From contig JAGVVL010000013.1 in the NCBI GenBank assembly GCA_018287875.1, positions 3,534,001 through 3,598,000 on the forward strand: 64,000 nucleotides of DNA, given 5' to 3'. Numbering within the stretch: the first letter of the stretch is position 1; the number at the start of each line of letters is the position of its first letter. The position numbers were made by a program, and so were the translations under genes. Below, in pieces: positions 43,060-55,212 of the stretch. The stretch is from Nigrospora sphaerica (lineage: Eukaryota > Ascomycota > Sordariomycetes > Amphisphaeriales > Apiosporaceae). The notes under the pieces are model-generated. The model had not been told where the DNA came from, did not search any database, and saw nothing but the letters and a program-made list of their open reading frames with translations.

Positions 43060-44068
43060 TCAGCAGCATTAGCACCGCAACCGGCAGTGCTACCTCGGCG
43101 CTACTACTCCGCATGCCATGCCATCCCATCGTGTCGCATCCTTCGTGCTCGTCTCCCGTCGCGCCGTCGTGATTGGCGAAGGGGGTGAGTCGCTAGGAAG
43201 ACGGCAGGGCCAAACGGGCCACGAGACGTGAGAAAGCTTGCTTCATGATTGCCCAGGGCCGAGGGACGCCATGTTTCGGGTCGCGCACGGCCCAATGGAC
43301 CCTTATTAAGGAGAGGGGCCTAATTCATTTACTCCCTCGTCCCTTCCCCCCCATGTGGCGTCCGTTAGTCAGGAACAAACTGCATGTACGTTGTGCATGC
43401 TCATTTCCCCCCAATTTAGCAGAGTTAGGTTCCAGAGATGATGCGCGCAATCCACTGCCGCCACATCCTTCGTCTTCTGATCCTGGATTGCATGTTGGCG
43501 TCCATCTGAGATTGGGAGGCAGAGAGAGAATGGATGGGACACTTGACGGTTCGACCAGAAGACGTTTTTATTGAGGTTGGGAGGACTTACCGTAATCTGA
43601 CCATCCGAACGTAAGTGACCACACGCACCGCCCCCAGAACCCCCCCATCGCCCCCCCGACCTTGCCCCATTCCTTTCATCCTCCACTTCCGGTTGGGGGG
43701 CGATATTGATAACCATCAATCGGCCTCATCTTCATCCTCGTCGTCGTCGCCCGTGGCCATACCCAAAAACCCTCCCCACGCCCGTTGCAACCTGTTTCAC
43801 GGCTCGGCTGCTAGACCCTCCTCGCGCCACGGCTGAAGGTTTTCGCCACGTCTGATCTCCATGCCCCTGTCCCCGTGGCCCCGTTTCCCCGTGACGCCTG
43901 CCGAGCCAGATGACACCTTGTCTTTGCCAACCATGGAATCCTCGGGCGCAATATGACAGCGCGCGGCGCGGCGCATCCGTCGTGCCTTGGCCGTCACCGG
44001 CATTTCCTTCGTCCGACCTGCCCAGCCGGGCGCCGCTCCCAATTGCGCTTAGCCTGGCCAGTCGAGCC

Positions 44069-44102
44069 GTCAGCCTGTCGAACCCGTCAGCCTGTCGAAC
44101 CC
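44069..44102. repeat. 17-bp tandem duplication
   Basis: GTCAGCCTGTCGAACCC occurs twice in direct succession, at 44069-44085 and 44086-44102, without mismatch. Confidence 0.92.
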
Positions 44103-44720
44103 GTCTTCGTCCCGTCTCCCTCCCTCTCTGTTTCTGCCCCGGGGACCGGCGCCCCTCCCCCTCCTTTTTCTGCCGGCCCGGACGCCGGAACCGCCCGCCG
44201 TCTCGCTAGCTTCAGGCTGCAGCCCGGTACCAGCCACGTGCTTCCATGTAGGTGGCTTCTGGCTCAGCAGACAGCAGAGCATAAGCTTTCGCGTGCTGTT
44301 GTTTTCGATACATGACGTCTGGCCGCCGACGTGCTTAGCCGATATCGGCCCCGCCTACCCTGTCGGATGATCGAACTACTGCGTGTTTGCCAGACATTGT
44401 GACAGGACCCTTGCTCGACCAGATCGGCGGGCCTCCATGAACTCTCAAGCCCCGCGTTGTGATGCCATTAGTTTGGCAAAAGGCATGAGAATAGGAGATA
44501 AGCTCAAGCCGTAAAGAGACGGGCGAAGCTCTGGAAAGTCCAGGGACGGACACACAGCTGTCATTCGTGATGACGGGATTCAAGTGCCGGCAAAACGTTC
44601 TCCTCGCCGTGGTTACCCTGGTTCGATCCGCGGAATGCCACGCATCTCGAAAAGGTTCCGGTCGAATGAGGCCCCGTGACCCTGCGAGGCTCGGCCTGGC
44701 CTGCCCCGAAAGCCTGAAGC

Positions 44721-45077
44721 ATGTATTCTCGGCTTCGGTCGAACGCCTGCGTATGCTCTGTTAAGCCCGGACCTCGTGTGCCTCATTCGTGGTGGAGGGG
44801 GCAACAACAATTTCCAGAAATCGAGCCAATAGTCAAGGCTCATGTGGCCCGGGCTGTGGTGGACGCAGCTCGAGATCGCATCGTAGTCTTTGCCCATTGG
44901 ACCATGCTGGGAAGAAAGTTCAAGGCCTTCTTGAGCCATGTTTTGCCCCGGCACGAAATTGCCAGCTTTTGTAGATATTCTTTTGGCATTCCTAGAGTCA
45001 ATCATTTCAAGGACGTATTAACGAAATTTAGAATCCTATCAGGATCTACTAAGGCTCCGCTCCAATATTTCTGGTGA
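44721..45077 (+). pseudogene. Possible helicase-like fragment
   Basis: The second half of this frame reads PEIEPIVKAHVARAVVDAAR, then DRIVVFAHWTMLGRKFKAFL. The order 'helix, then R-I/V-V-V-F-x-H/Q-W-T' resembles SNF2-family motif IV. No motif V or VI follows, and the frame stops at 45077. With the fragment at 29769-30008 it may stem from related decayed genes. Low certainty. Confidence 0.22.
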
Positions 45078-46901
45078 CGAAACGATCATCATACCGCTTT
45101 GTTAAGCAGGTGGATCCCGGTTACGGCTTCATTCCCTTACTCTTGATTTGTTGCTCGTCTTGATCAAAGAACGGACTAACAGTTAGTATCCCGCTACCCC
45201 TCTCCCTTCCCGATGGCTATCGTTCGTTGTAACTTTGCCGTCAGCGGGTGCCGGAGGTTAAATTCCCTTGTAAGTCGACAGCTAGCCTCTATCATGTTGT
45301 TCGAAGGTATAGACGACAAAGGCGGCATTGGTGAATGTAGCCCTTTCCAGTCAGTGGTTCAGTTGTATTTTCTGCTAGCACGTCGATGCTCCTCCTCGTG
45401 ATCCTAGCATTAACAGGTCGCTGACTATGCGCAGTACCAAGCTTGCTATTAGCTGCTTTAGAGAGTGAAGAAGAGAGAAAAAGTGAGGCATTCCCAATGG
45501 TGCGTATCGGTTTCAGGGAGCTAAAATGTACAGAAAACCCCCAATCTTCGTCATTGTTTCGCCTTGGGACCTCCCGTGTCGAGACTACAATGGGTCCTAT
45601 CACCTTTGATCCCTCATGGAAGCTACAAAATAGCACATAAAATAACGGCCTGCCGTGTTTTCGCAGTCTTAAAATTCTCCACGTCATTTCATTGGCTTTT
45701 CTTTGCAACTACATGATCCCTGTGCTGGATGTAACAAGGGAGAAAGTTTCGATAGAGCAGGCCCACCAATAATAGCTAAGATGTAAAGCGAGCCGCTCAA
45801 ACTGAACTACAGCAACTTCGAGCTTCTTTCAAGCCTTACGATACATCTGATCAGAGCAGCAAGGCGAGATGCGCCCTTCGAGAAATCGAACATTGTCCGA
45901 GGTTGTCCTGGAAAACCCGAGTCACCCGCCTGCCTGTAGAGCGCAAAACTTCCAGCAGGGTGTATCACGACATTGCGGGCAAAACATCGCGGTCCCGCTC
46001 GATCCTAGAAGCGATGATGGCCTGCCCGTCGGCTTCCTTTCTCGACCAATCAGCAGAATGGTGATAGCCGCAGCTCACGGGACAGACGCCCCCGGTCTTT
46101 CGTCGGGGTTTATGTCCGGGCCTCTTGGCCCCGCTGCAGGCCGGATCCAGGGCCCCTCTCTCCCGGAGCCATCGCCGCATGACAGGAAGCGGAGGGGTGC
46201 GGCGGTCGTTAATTGTGCCTGTCACCCGGCAACAGCCCATTCTTGAAGGGTACAAGGCATGCTCCACGCTCGAGAACGCAGCCCGCGCTCACTGTTCAGG
46301 TCGAATCAGGGACGTGAGACCGAATCAGACGGCAGTGCCGCCCCTGGCTTTACATGTTTGGGTGTCAAGACGTCTGACGACCCACGGAGTGCCTTCGATG
46401 CGTTCTGGTGTCCTACCATTGATGGCTGCGTGTTAGCGAGGTGGCTTTCTGTTCTCTTTCCAAGCTCTTCTTCCTAAAACCTTGAGGGGCTGCCGATAAG
46501 CTGAGTAGTAGGAAAAGCCCCAGGCGGCAGCCGGCGATAAATCTTTGCCCGGGAGCTGACAGCGCACGTGAGGCGAAAGCGAAGATGACTTAGGCAATGG
46601 ATTTTTGGATGGGTCTTTCTAGAAATCATAACGTTTGGTACTCCGTCGTCGCCGAACCACTGGCGATACTGGATTGCCAGCGCGGCTTTTGGGGTGAAGG
46701 CTTCGCTTCCTCGTTTCGCCAACCTCACCGCCGCCCGATCCCGATAAGTTCGGTAGGGGCCAAAACCATCAGCACGTAGGTGTGACCACTTGATTTCCAG
46801 GTCGTCGTTTGCGAGGGCCAGTGGCTCTCCCACCAAACCCGGACATTATACTCATATCACATTCGGTGACCTTTTCCTCGGCTACAGCTAACTTCCACCG
46901 C

Positions 46902-49834
46902 CTAGGCCACCGACGTACCGATCTTGTTCAAGCCCTTGAGGCTGCCCAGGCTGAGAGCCAAGCCCTGGGAGCGACTTCTTATCCTAACGAAGCCGGTGAT
47001 GGGTCCGTCCTCACCATCCTTCTCGATGCTCAAGTTGGCCAAGGCATCCTCGCCTGGATTGAAGTCAGCACGCCACCTCGGAACACAGCAGCCGAAGAAA
47101 AGAACTTACCAAACACGCTGCGGGCGTACAGGTTGGCGCTAAGGAACTGGCAATCGCCCTTCAGACTGGCCTCGGGCGTCAGGCAGTTCATGTTGGTGCA
47201 GGCCATCAGCTGCTCCAGGAATTCGCGCAGCGACTTGGCCTTGCTGTTGATGTTGACCTTGTTCTCCCACTCGAACTCGGTCCACATGGTGCGGAATTGT
47301 GTCTCGGTGCACGTCGCCGGCTGGATGTAGTCCATGATGTCGACGTGTACGTCGTTCAGAATGACCACGTTGGTGTCGGTGCTGTGGGCGCCGTCGTAGA
47401 CAACGTTGCCGAAAATGACGCCCGTGTCGGTCGAAGAAACCTTGATGGTGCACTGCACGTTGTGGAAATCGTGCGGGCCCAGGTTCTGCGTGGTCGGCCG
47501 CTCTACAACCTTCAGGTCTCCAAGCGTGGCAAACTCAACCGAAAGGTTCTGCAGAGTCTCGGTGGTCTGGTTGACCAACAGGACATCAAGGACAATATCG
47601 AACTGGTGCACCTTGACGTAGGCTTCGACATAGACGGGGTCCGAGAAACCGGTAAGCTGAACAACGCGGCTGAGCTTCGACGAAAGGTCCTCGGACGGCG
47701 CATCGCCACCAGTAGCCTTCTCAAGGTCCATCTCAATCTCGTCAGCGCCGCCAACCTGGTTCTTCTTGGACAGTTGTCGTATCTGCACGACATCGTCGAC
47801 CTGAATGGCCGTCTTGGCCCGCTCCGAGGCCTCCTTGGCAGCGCGCTTCTTCTCTTCTACTTGCACCATGGCACGGAACGCCTTCCGCGTATCGTCGAGG
47901 AAGACGGTCTCGAGCTCCTTCTTCTGCTCGAACTCGGCCAATGACCGTACACACGACATGATGCGGTCCACCGAGTCCTCGTCAATGGGCGCCTTAACGA
48001 ACTGCGACTGACCCACCCGAATGATGGAGATCATGATCAGCATAGCCTCGGCCTTGAGGGCGTTGGTACGGGCATGATCGGCCGAGATCTCCGAATGGCG
48101 CATGACGAGTTTGGTGAGCGTGGCCGAGAGCACCGTGGCCAGATAGTAGTCTCCATCGAGGATGAGCTGGCGCAGTGGCGGCTTCTGCGCCGCCTTGACG
48201 GCTTCCAGCTTGGCGGCGGCGGCTGCTGAGCTGGTGAGGGCAGTCTCGGTGGCGTAGGTTCCGTCGGCGAGGACCTTCCTTGAGCCGGAAGGCTGTGCCG
48301 GCTTGGAGTGGCCGTTGACCTGCTCGTCCTTGTCCTTTTCGTCGTCGCCCTGGTCCAAAAGTCGCTGCTCCGAAGATAGGATCGGAATCTCGCCCAAGCT
48401 CGCACGAATGCCCCTCCAAGCATCCCTGATGTCCTTCTCCTCCAGGGAGTACTCGCCAATGATCCAGATGATGCCCCGGTAGACCTTGCCAGCGCGCACC
48501 TCGCTGAGGGTAGCCACGAGACGCTCGACGATGGACGGCCGCAGCTTGGGGAACTTCTCCACGACCTCCTTGACAAAGTTGATGACATCAACCGCCGAGT
48601 TGTTGCTAAAGTCGGCAATGAAGTCCATCAGCAGGTCCACGACGCTGGCGGCAACCTCGGAAAACTTGATGGCGCACTGGTGGATGGACTGGATGAGCAA
48701 CTGGCGGTATTCGGCGTTCTTCTCGTATTCCTGGTCGACTGTCTTGGACAGCTCCTTCTTCAGCAGTAGTACAACCTCTTCAACGTTTTTGCTGGCGACC
48801 ATTTCCAGGGCAATGCTGAGCGCCTTTCGTCGCACATCGATGTCGGGGCTGGAAAGGACGCGTAGTATCTCCATAATGAGATCGTCCAGGATGCCCTCGT
48901 TCTTCTGGCGCAGCTGGTCCACCCGGTCCAGGACGATCAGCTTCACATTGTTGTCGGCCTCCTTGATGCTCAGCTCGATGAACTTGGCGGCGGCCGCCTT
49001 GACGGCCACGGGGTTGGCGGTGAGGGCCGTCAGCGAGGAGGCGGCCTCGTATACGACGGTCGACGCGGAGGACTCGAGGAGGTCGAAGATAAGTCGGAGG
49101 TAGCGGGCTTTGTTCTGGGAGTTCTGGATGGCATCCTTGCGGATGAACTCGAGCTCGACCAACTGCAGCAGCTCCTCGGCGTTGGGGATGCCGTCAAAGA
49201 CACTGCTCAGGTAGGCCAGGGCCTTCTCATGATCTATACTAGCCAGGGCGGCAAAGGCATTGCGCTTGCAGGTCGCGTCGCTCTCGGTCTCGAGGAAAGC
49301 GGCCAGCATGTCGGGAGCGTCCGGGATGAGCGAGGGCGAATGGCTGTAGATGGAGGAGATGGCAAAGACGGCGTTCTTGCGGACGTAGGCGTGACGGTGC
49401 TCGAGACACAGGCGGACGGAGCTCAGCGTCGGCTCGATCAGCTCGGCTTCCCGCAGCTTGGTGACGAAGCGGAGAGTGTTGCCGCGGATGTACTCATTGG
49501 CGTGCTGCAGGTCGTTACGGATGCCATTGCAAACCAGGATCATCTCCTGCTTCAGCTTGCCCTGGGCGTCCAGCTTGGGGCAGATCTCGTAGTAGAAGTA
49601 GAGCAGCTTCTTCAGGGGCTTGTACTTGGAGGGCATGACGAAGCGGATAATGTGCATCAGCAGCTGGGGCATGGGGTCGCCGTTGAGCATAATAGTCAGG
49701 ATGCGCTTCATGGTCTCGACCTTGGACTCATCAGTGCCCTTCTCCAGCTGCATGCGCAGGTCCGACATGGAGGGCACGTCGGCGGCATTATCCTGGTGCA
49801 CCAGACTGTAGGCATTCTCGAGGAAGGTCGCCAT
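46902..49834 (-). CDS. SEC26: Coatomer subunit beta (beta-COP, SEC26)
   Basis: Two exons, 49834-47110 and 47053-46902, give 958 residues, close to the length of other fungal beta-COPs. It is part of the F-subcomplex of COPI, the coat of vesicles that return cargo from Golgi to ER. The N-terminal about 560 residues are adaptin-like HEAT solenoid ([58 protein letters not shown]). A charged linker follows ([18 protein letters not shown]). The appendage half contains [20 protein letters not shown] and [20 protein letters not shown], and a platform near [18 protein letters not shown]. The 56-bp intron (GTAAGT donor, CTGAC branch) is needed: without it the protein would read into unrelated sequence, while splicing yields [21 protein letters not shown] and the true C-terminus. 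Confidence 0.96.
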
Positions 49835-51032
49835 GGTGGGCAGGCGGGTGCGCGGTGCTCGACCGCCGCGTCAGAGGGGGATGGTGGTGGTGCGTCGAAG
49901 GCCCAATTCGTCGGCCACGAGGAAGGAATGGCCGAGCTATAGGAGGCGATCAAGGTCAGCGGGGGGAGTCAGGCACATAGAGGCATTGGAAGGAGGACGA
50001 GAGGGTGTGCGCTTCAGGTCGCCAGCGCCGGCATCCAGCATCCATCCGCAGGCGCACTTGTACACGTATGCAGATCGAGGGACGGAGGGATGGGCGGTCG
50101 GTCGATGCGCCGGCCAGGGGTGTATGTGTGTGTGTGTGTGAATGGGCGGTCGGGTGTACATACGGCTATTAGTTCAGCAGAGAAAGCACCGCAGACAGGA
50201 CGAGGTTGCTCGGGACGGGCCAATGCCGCTGTGCATCCCAGAGTCGAGTCGTCGGGTCGGTTCGTGTGGTGGTGCGTGGCGGTGGTGGTGATGGAGTAAT
50301 GGCAACGGTGTCGGCCTGGCCTGGATATCTGTCTGGCTGTCACCTGGCGTCGTCCACGTAGTCGCGAATAGGTACTGTCTCAAAATGTCCACTTGGGCCC
50401 GAATCATTATCTGTCCCTCCCTGCCTGGTGGGTACGGTATGAATTGGAGCTGAGCTAAGCTTGCCTGGGCCCCTGGTTCTCGCCCGTCCCATCTCGCCCA
50501 GCCGCCGATGGATTGTTCCGGCTCCGATGCAGCCCATACATGTACCCCCGAAGTACCTGGCCACCAAGACCATAGCAGCTGCGTCGTACAATTAGGGGGG
50601 ATTTGAGATATTCCCCTCCCTCCAAACAATCACTATCCCACGACGACCTCACGCAAACCAAAAGTCAGGTAGATACTGAGATACGAGGTTTTAAGTATCA
50701 TAGGGACCAAATCGGAATGTGTAGCAAACACGTGCCGTCTGGGGCGGACCACAAGGCCTTTTTTGTCCTCTCCTTCAGACATGCCAGTTAGGAGGAATGC
50801 ACTGAAGCGTGCATTGCTTACCGCTCACACTGCCTTCGTATGGCATCGCTTCCTCCCATGCAACCTATTCCTCCTTCTCCAGTGCACCCAAGCGCCGCTT
50901 TCGTTGGCGACCGTGACCCCGGTGAGCGTGACCCCGACAGCCCTGTCCACGGCGGGCCTGCTCCCGATGACTGTCTTGTTGGCGAGCCTCTTGCTGGCGA
51001 GCCTTTTGCTGGCGACCACTCTCCTCGCGATC
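49835..51032. other. Intergenic: beta-COP promoter and TRL1 3' flank
   Basis: No gene seen. A short TG repeat lies at 50125-50140 in the presumed beta-COP upstream region. Confidence 0.55.
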
Positions 51033-53633
51033 CTATCGCTGAAGCACGCCGTGCGCCGCAGCTTTCAGAACCGGTTTAGGCTCGAACGCGCGCTCGCCAA
51101 TGCCCGAGTTGCCGCCGGAGCCCAACTCAAGCCAACGGGCCAGCAGGTCGTTGCTCTCCCTGGGCTTGACGCTGTCGTCGCGGGTGCCGACCGTGATATG
51201 TGCCACCTTGTTCACGCACTTCCACCTATCGCTGGAATCCGTGAGACGGACCACGATGGCCATGATCCGATCATCAAATACAACCTATTCTCGTAATTAG
51301 CAGCAGCTTCTCACCAACTGGGATGACGGGAAACCTACGCGCTCCAGCTCCACTTCGCTCTCACCCAAGTGCCCATCAGGATGAGTGCTCTCCGTCTGCA
51401 TCTTCACGTAGTTGGCCCACAGCTCGGGATGCTCTTTGGAGCTGCTCCGGTGCATCAGCGTCACGTGGAAACTGGTTTGCACCCGACCTGTCTGTTGCAG
51501 CTGGTGATAGAATCCAGACTCGGCGTCGGCACCCTTGAAGGCCGATTCCAGTGCCGCCTTGACGTCCTTCTCCGGTACGGAGAGCGACATGTACTCCAGA
51601 GCCTTCTTTTTCGGAGCCTTAGCCTGTTGGTTCTGACCGCTGTTGGGGCCTTTGCTCTTGTCCTTGCGGTCCGGAATCGTGTGGCGCAGATTGGGTTTGT
51701 AGTCATGCAGCGCTGCGTTGATAGCCTCGTCCATAGCCTCTGCCGAGGGAACACTGGGCACGAGGCTGGGGTATTTCCTATGAAGTTCGCGTATCATGGT
51801 TTCCAGGTTGACACGGCTATTCTGCGAAGGGTCAAGATCGACGACGTGATCGAAGCCCATATCCGGCAGGTTATCGGGATCGCAGGGCTGGAAGCGCTCA
51901 ATAAAGCTCTCCATGATCGAGATGACTTTGCTCTGTTCCGAAGCGGCCTGGATCGTCTGGTGGTTGTCACCGCGCTGAAGCACGCGCTCACGCGTGATGC
52001 GACGAACTTCGTCGAGATCCTTGTGGTCGAAGTTCATTGCCACCAACCTCGCGTCCTTGTGTGCCAGCTTGATGTCCTTGATGATCTGGTCTCTCTCACG
52101 GCGCTCCGAGTTGTTTCGATCAGAGATGACCACGGGGTGCTCTTCCAACTTCTGCATAATGGCATCGACCATCTTCTTGGGACGGTTCTTGCCCTGGATA
52201 TTGTCGTTCTGAACGTGTCCCCAGCCAAACAAGTGTGACAAGGCCACGGCCACTGTCGTCTTGCCACATCCGATGGTGGCAATAGGGACAATCACCACGC
52301 CATCCGTCACTTGGGAAGCGCCCGGGTCAGCAGACTCTAGCTCCAAGCCAGCGGCTTCAGTACCCTTGAGCTGTTTGTACTCTAAGAAATCGTTTCGCAG
52401 TGCGATGATGCCGTGGTTTGCCTGGTAGCGCTTTCCCAGATCGGGGTCCTGGCTGAGGCGCTTTCGAGCATACATCAAGTACTCCTCGGTGATCTTTGCA
52501 TGCTTCTTGTACTTGGGAGGCTTGCCGCTGATCAAGGCTTTCGTGCACTCTCGCCACTGTCGATACATCAGATATGGCTCCTCAAATTTGTATTTGAAGA
52601 ACCAATCGTAGTAGGGCGCCGCAGAAAGGTTGGAGTGGGCACGGTTCGTAGCCTTTCGGCAACGGACAACAAAGCCTTCCACGTCGCGGCCCTCGTGCGC
52701 GCCACTCTCTGCCACTTCCTCCAAGAAGGACTTGACGGTGCTGATATCGTCAAACACTTGGACACCGATCTTGCGGAAACCCCATGCGTCGGCAAAACTG
52801 TGTACTGCATCGCTAGCATATGTCAGGAAGTCGGGAGTGTTGAGGTTGATGCCGTGGAGGTAGAGGCCGGCTTTGTCGGGGCCGTACGGCAGGATATGCT
52901 CCTCGAAATCATCGTCACAAAGCTCGGCTACGGCCGTGGCATTTCGTGCACGCAGCTCGCGGGCCAGGTCAGCTCTCGTCTTCCCGATAGCGGCCAGCTG
53001 CCTGTCCACCCATTTCTCGCCAACGATGGAATGACTGACGGCATCGCTGCGGGGGCCGGTAGAATGCTTGCTGCACACCAGGAGCGTCTCATCCTCCAGG
53101 CCACCAATAAAGATGATGCAACCGTTCTCCTTGAGCGTCAGCTCGTAGGGACCTCGGGTCTGGGTCTCGATGTTGCTCCACTTGGTTTCGGACACCTCAT
53201 CAATGTTGAAAAACTTGTCATAACCTCGAATGACAATCTCGTGCTCCTTCTGGCGGTTCTTGGTGGTGAAGAGGCCACGGGCATTGACGGGCAGGTTGTC
53301 CTTCTTGTAGTCCCACTCCTGGAACCTCCAGGAATCCACGATGATGTCGTCTGACGAGCCTTCGACTTTGTAGCTCGTTCGCTTTGCCTTGCCCTTCTTC
53401 ACCTTGTCCCCGCCGCTGAGGTTGGCGACGAGCGTCCTGATCTCGCCAGGATCCCGCTCCACGAAGGGGACGGCAGGAGCCGAAGTAGACGCCATGCTCA
53501 TATGGCGTAGAGCGGTGCTGAATCTGTGAGGTGGCCGGCTGGGAGTGCGTGGGACCAGTCTCGCTGGTCTTGAAAATGGATGGGGGAACAGTGAAAGAAG
53601 CCGCGGAGTGACGGATGTTGCTCTTGCATACAT
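51033..53633 (-). CDS. TRL1: tRNA ligase, multifunctional fungal type (TRL1)
   Basis: Two exons, 53633-51339 and 51284-51033, give 848 residues. The enzyme seals tRNA exons after intron removal and the HAC1-type mRNA in the unfolded protein response, using three activities. The N-terminal ligase has the adenylated lysine in KENG (168-171) and FVVRCRK further on. The central kinase has a P-loop IATIGCGKTT (451-460) and SDRNNSERRERD. The C-terminal cyclic phosphodiesterase is of 2H type: HVT (723-725) and HIT (794-796). The second HxT lies in the small last exon, so splicing of the 54-bp intron (GTAGGT donor, AATAG acceptor) is essential. The frame opens 44 residues before a methionine pair (45, 47) at the family-like start; that extension has no acidic residues and is rich in R, S and P. 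If used it could be a mitochondrial presequence; otherwise translation starts at 53501 or 53495. Confidence 0.95.
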
Positions 53634-54538
53634 TAACTGGAATGCCCGTCTCCGATTCGGTTAGTACTGAGATTTACTCAAGGTTCCAATGTTTATCATT
53701 CGCTGGCGGGCGTTGACAGGGAAGCTGCACAGTGGCTACCTTTATACGGTGGGTTGAAATATGAGACGGAATGCGGGCAGGCACCAAAACCCAACCTAAC
53801 GCAGGAGTTCGAGCCACCAGTTGCTAGGGTAGTTGCAGGCCGTATGAGTCACTAACAAGTAGTAGGTAGGCACCAGACAGAACAGGTACCGCCTGAAGAG
53901 ACTGAGCCTTTGGCTTCTGACCAAAAAACGATGCCTGCCTGCGCTCTCCAACGTGAGCGCAGGCCAGTTCCGAGCGTTCTGGGGCACAGCTTTAGGGCAG
54001 TGCGAACGGGCGTAGGTGTAGCGCAAGGCGGACTGGTGAGGCTGGATCGTATTGCTTGGCGGGGTGGTCTGTTTGCAGTACCGTGTGGGCTTGATGAGTG
54101 GCTTGGACAAGTATCAAGTATCGGTGCGGTGAGTGTTGCAAGACGCTAATTGTGATGACGGTCAGGTCGTCCATCCTGAGTAAATGGAATCGCAGACTTC
54201 CAATGATGGTCAACGGCCCAGCGTTGACGTTTACAATACCCAATTAGCGCGGCAACCTTCGTGGTTCCATGCTGGTGCACACACACACACACAGTGCGGC
54301 GCATCCGAGAGCCATTAGCCAAGACCTACCTCTTCCTATCAGCAATTACCCCTCCAAAAAAGGTCAATTAGGGCCTGGTAGCTTTCATTTTTGGCGGGGC
54401 ACGGCGATGCGTCATACCGGCGAATGCTTCGCCAGTCGCAGTATTTTCTTTTACCGACAAGAGCGAGCAGTCAAGCGCCGACCAGAACACGACAATCACC
54501 CACTATCCACCTGTAACTCCTAGACACAGCCGGTCGCC
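53634..54538. promoter_or_regulatory. Divergent promoter region, TRL1 and ankyrin gene
   Basis: About 0.9 kb between the two divergent starts. It contains a short AC repeat (54278-54292). No gene is seen; individual elements could not be assigned. Confidence 0.45.
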
Positions 54539-55180
54539 ATGGCAGCCAACCCATACCTCCTCGCCGCTGACAACAGCCCGGCCTTGCTGCCCCTCCTCCG
54601 CGAAAACCCCGCGCTGGCCGCGGGCCAAGACGAACATGGCTATTCTCTGGTCCATGCCGCCGCCAGCTACGAGCACCTCGATCTCCTGCGTACACTTATC
54701 CAAGAGTTCAATGTGGATATCAACTTGCGCGACGAGGACCGTGAGACAGCCCTCTTCGTCGTCGAAACGGTCGCCGCCGCCAAGGTTTTGGTCGAGGAGC
54801 TGGGCATCGACGTGACGGCCAAAAACGCCGAGGGCCAGACGGCCATGCAAAAGATACTGGAAGAGGCCGACTACCCCGATGTTGCAGAGTACCTGAAGGG
54901 GGTGGAAAACAAGGACCAGGCTAATGGAGAGCCATCCGGCCAGGTCGCCGAGCAACTGCCACCTGCGCCCGATGGTTTGGCCGTGACCATGGGCACCATG
55001 CCCGCGCCGGAGGATCAGGAGCTGGAGGTGGACCCCGAATTTCGGAGGAGAATCGAGGAGCTCGCCGGACGCGACGATATCGGCACCGAGGAAGGCCAGG
55101 CCGCGCTGCGCCAACTTGTCCAAGACGCCCTGGCCGACCAGCAGCTCAGTGAGCGTAATGTCCGCCCGCGGCAGGACTAA
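54539..55180 (+). CDS. Small ankyrin repeat protein (S. pombe P1E11.10-like)
   Basis: Intronless, 213 residues. Three to four ankyrin repeats fill about 10-125: QDEHGYSLVHAAASYEHLDL, INLRDEDRETALFVVETVAA and VTAKNAEGQTAMQKILEEA. An acidic, proline-containing linker follows, then a predicted helical tail (DPEFRRRIEELAGRDDIG, ALRQLVQDALADQQL). Its size and layout match a small, widely conserved fungal ankyrin protein; its partner is unknown to me, and a role like that of yeast Yar1 (ribosomal protein chaperone) is only a possibility. No signal peptide. It is divergent from TRL1 and its stop codon lies 32 bp from that of the converging RPP40 gene. Confidence 0.83.
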   Translation: MAANPYLLAADNSPALLPLLRENPALAAGQDEHGYSLVHAAASYEHLDLLRTLIQEFNVDINLRDEDRETALFVVETVAAAKVLVEELGIDVTAKNAEGQTAMQKILEEADYPDVAEYLKGVENKDQANGEPSGQVAEQLPPAPDGLAVTMGTMPAPEDQELEVDPEFRRRIEELAGRDDIGTEEGQAALRQLVQDALADQQLSERNVRPRQD

Positions 55181-55212
55181 GCATTGCACCGCGTCCAAAT
55201 ACCACACATCGC

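Larger units (their letters stand above)
41773..46901. other. Long intergenic stretch
   Basis: No intact gene. Up to about 42850 the minus strand is strongly pyrimidine-rich and is probably promoter and leader of the small membrane-protein gene. A GA microsatellite (43028-43055) and a 17-bp tandem duplication (44069-44102) follow. A helicase-like fragment may lie at 44721-45077. The stretch ends at the 3' flank of the beta-COP gene. Confidence 0.5.

Noticed and set aside
44600..44660. GGTTCGATCC, a T-loop-like sequence
   Set aside because: No acceptor stem, D-arm or anticodon arm could be paired around it, so it is not called a tRNA.
46809..47330. Plus-strand frame over the beta-COP 3' end
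   Set aside because: It covers beta-COP's last exon and intron in antisense; the minus-strand protein is unambiguous.
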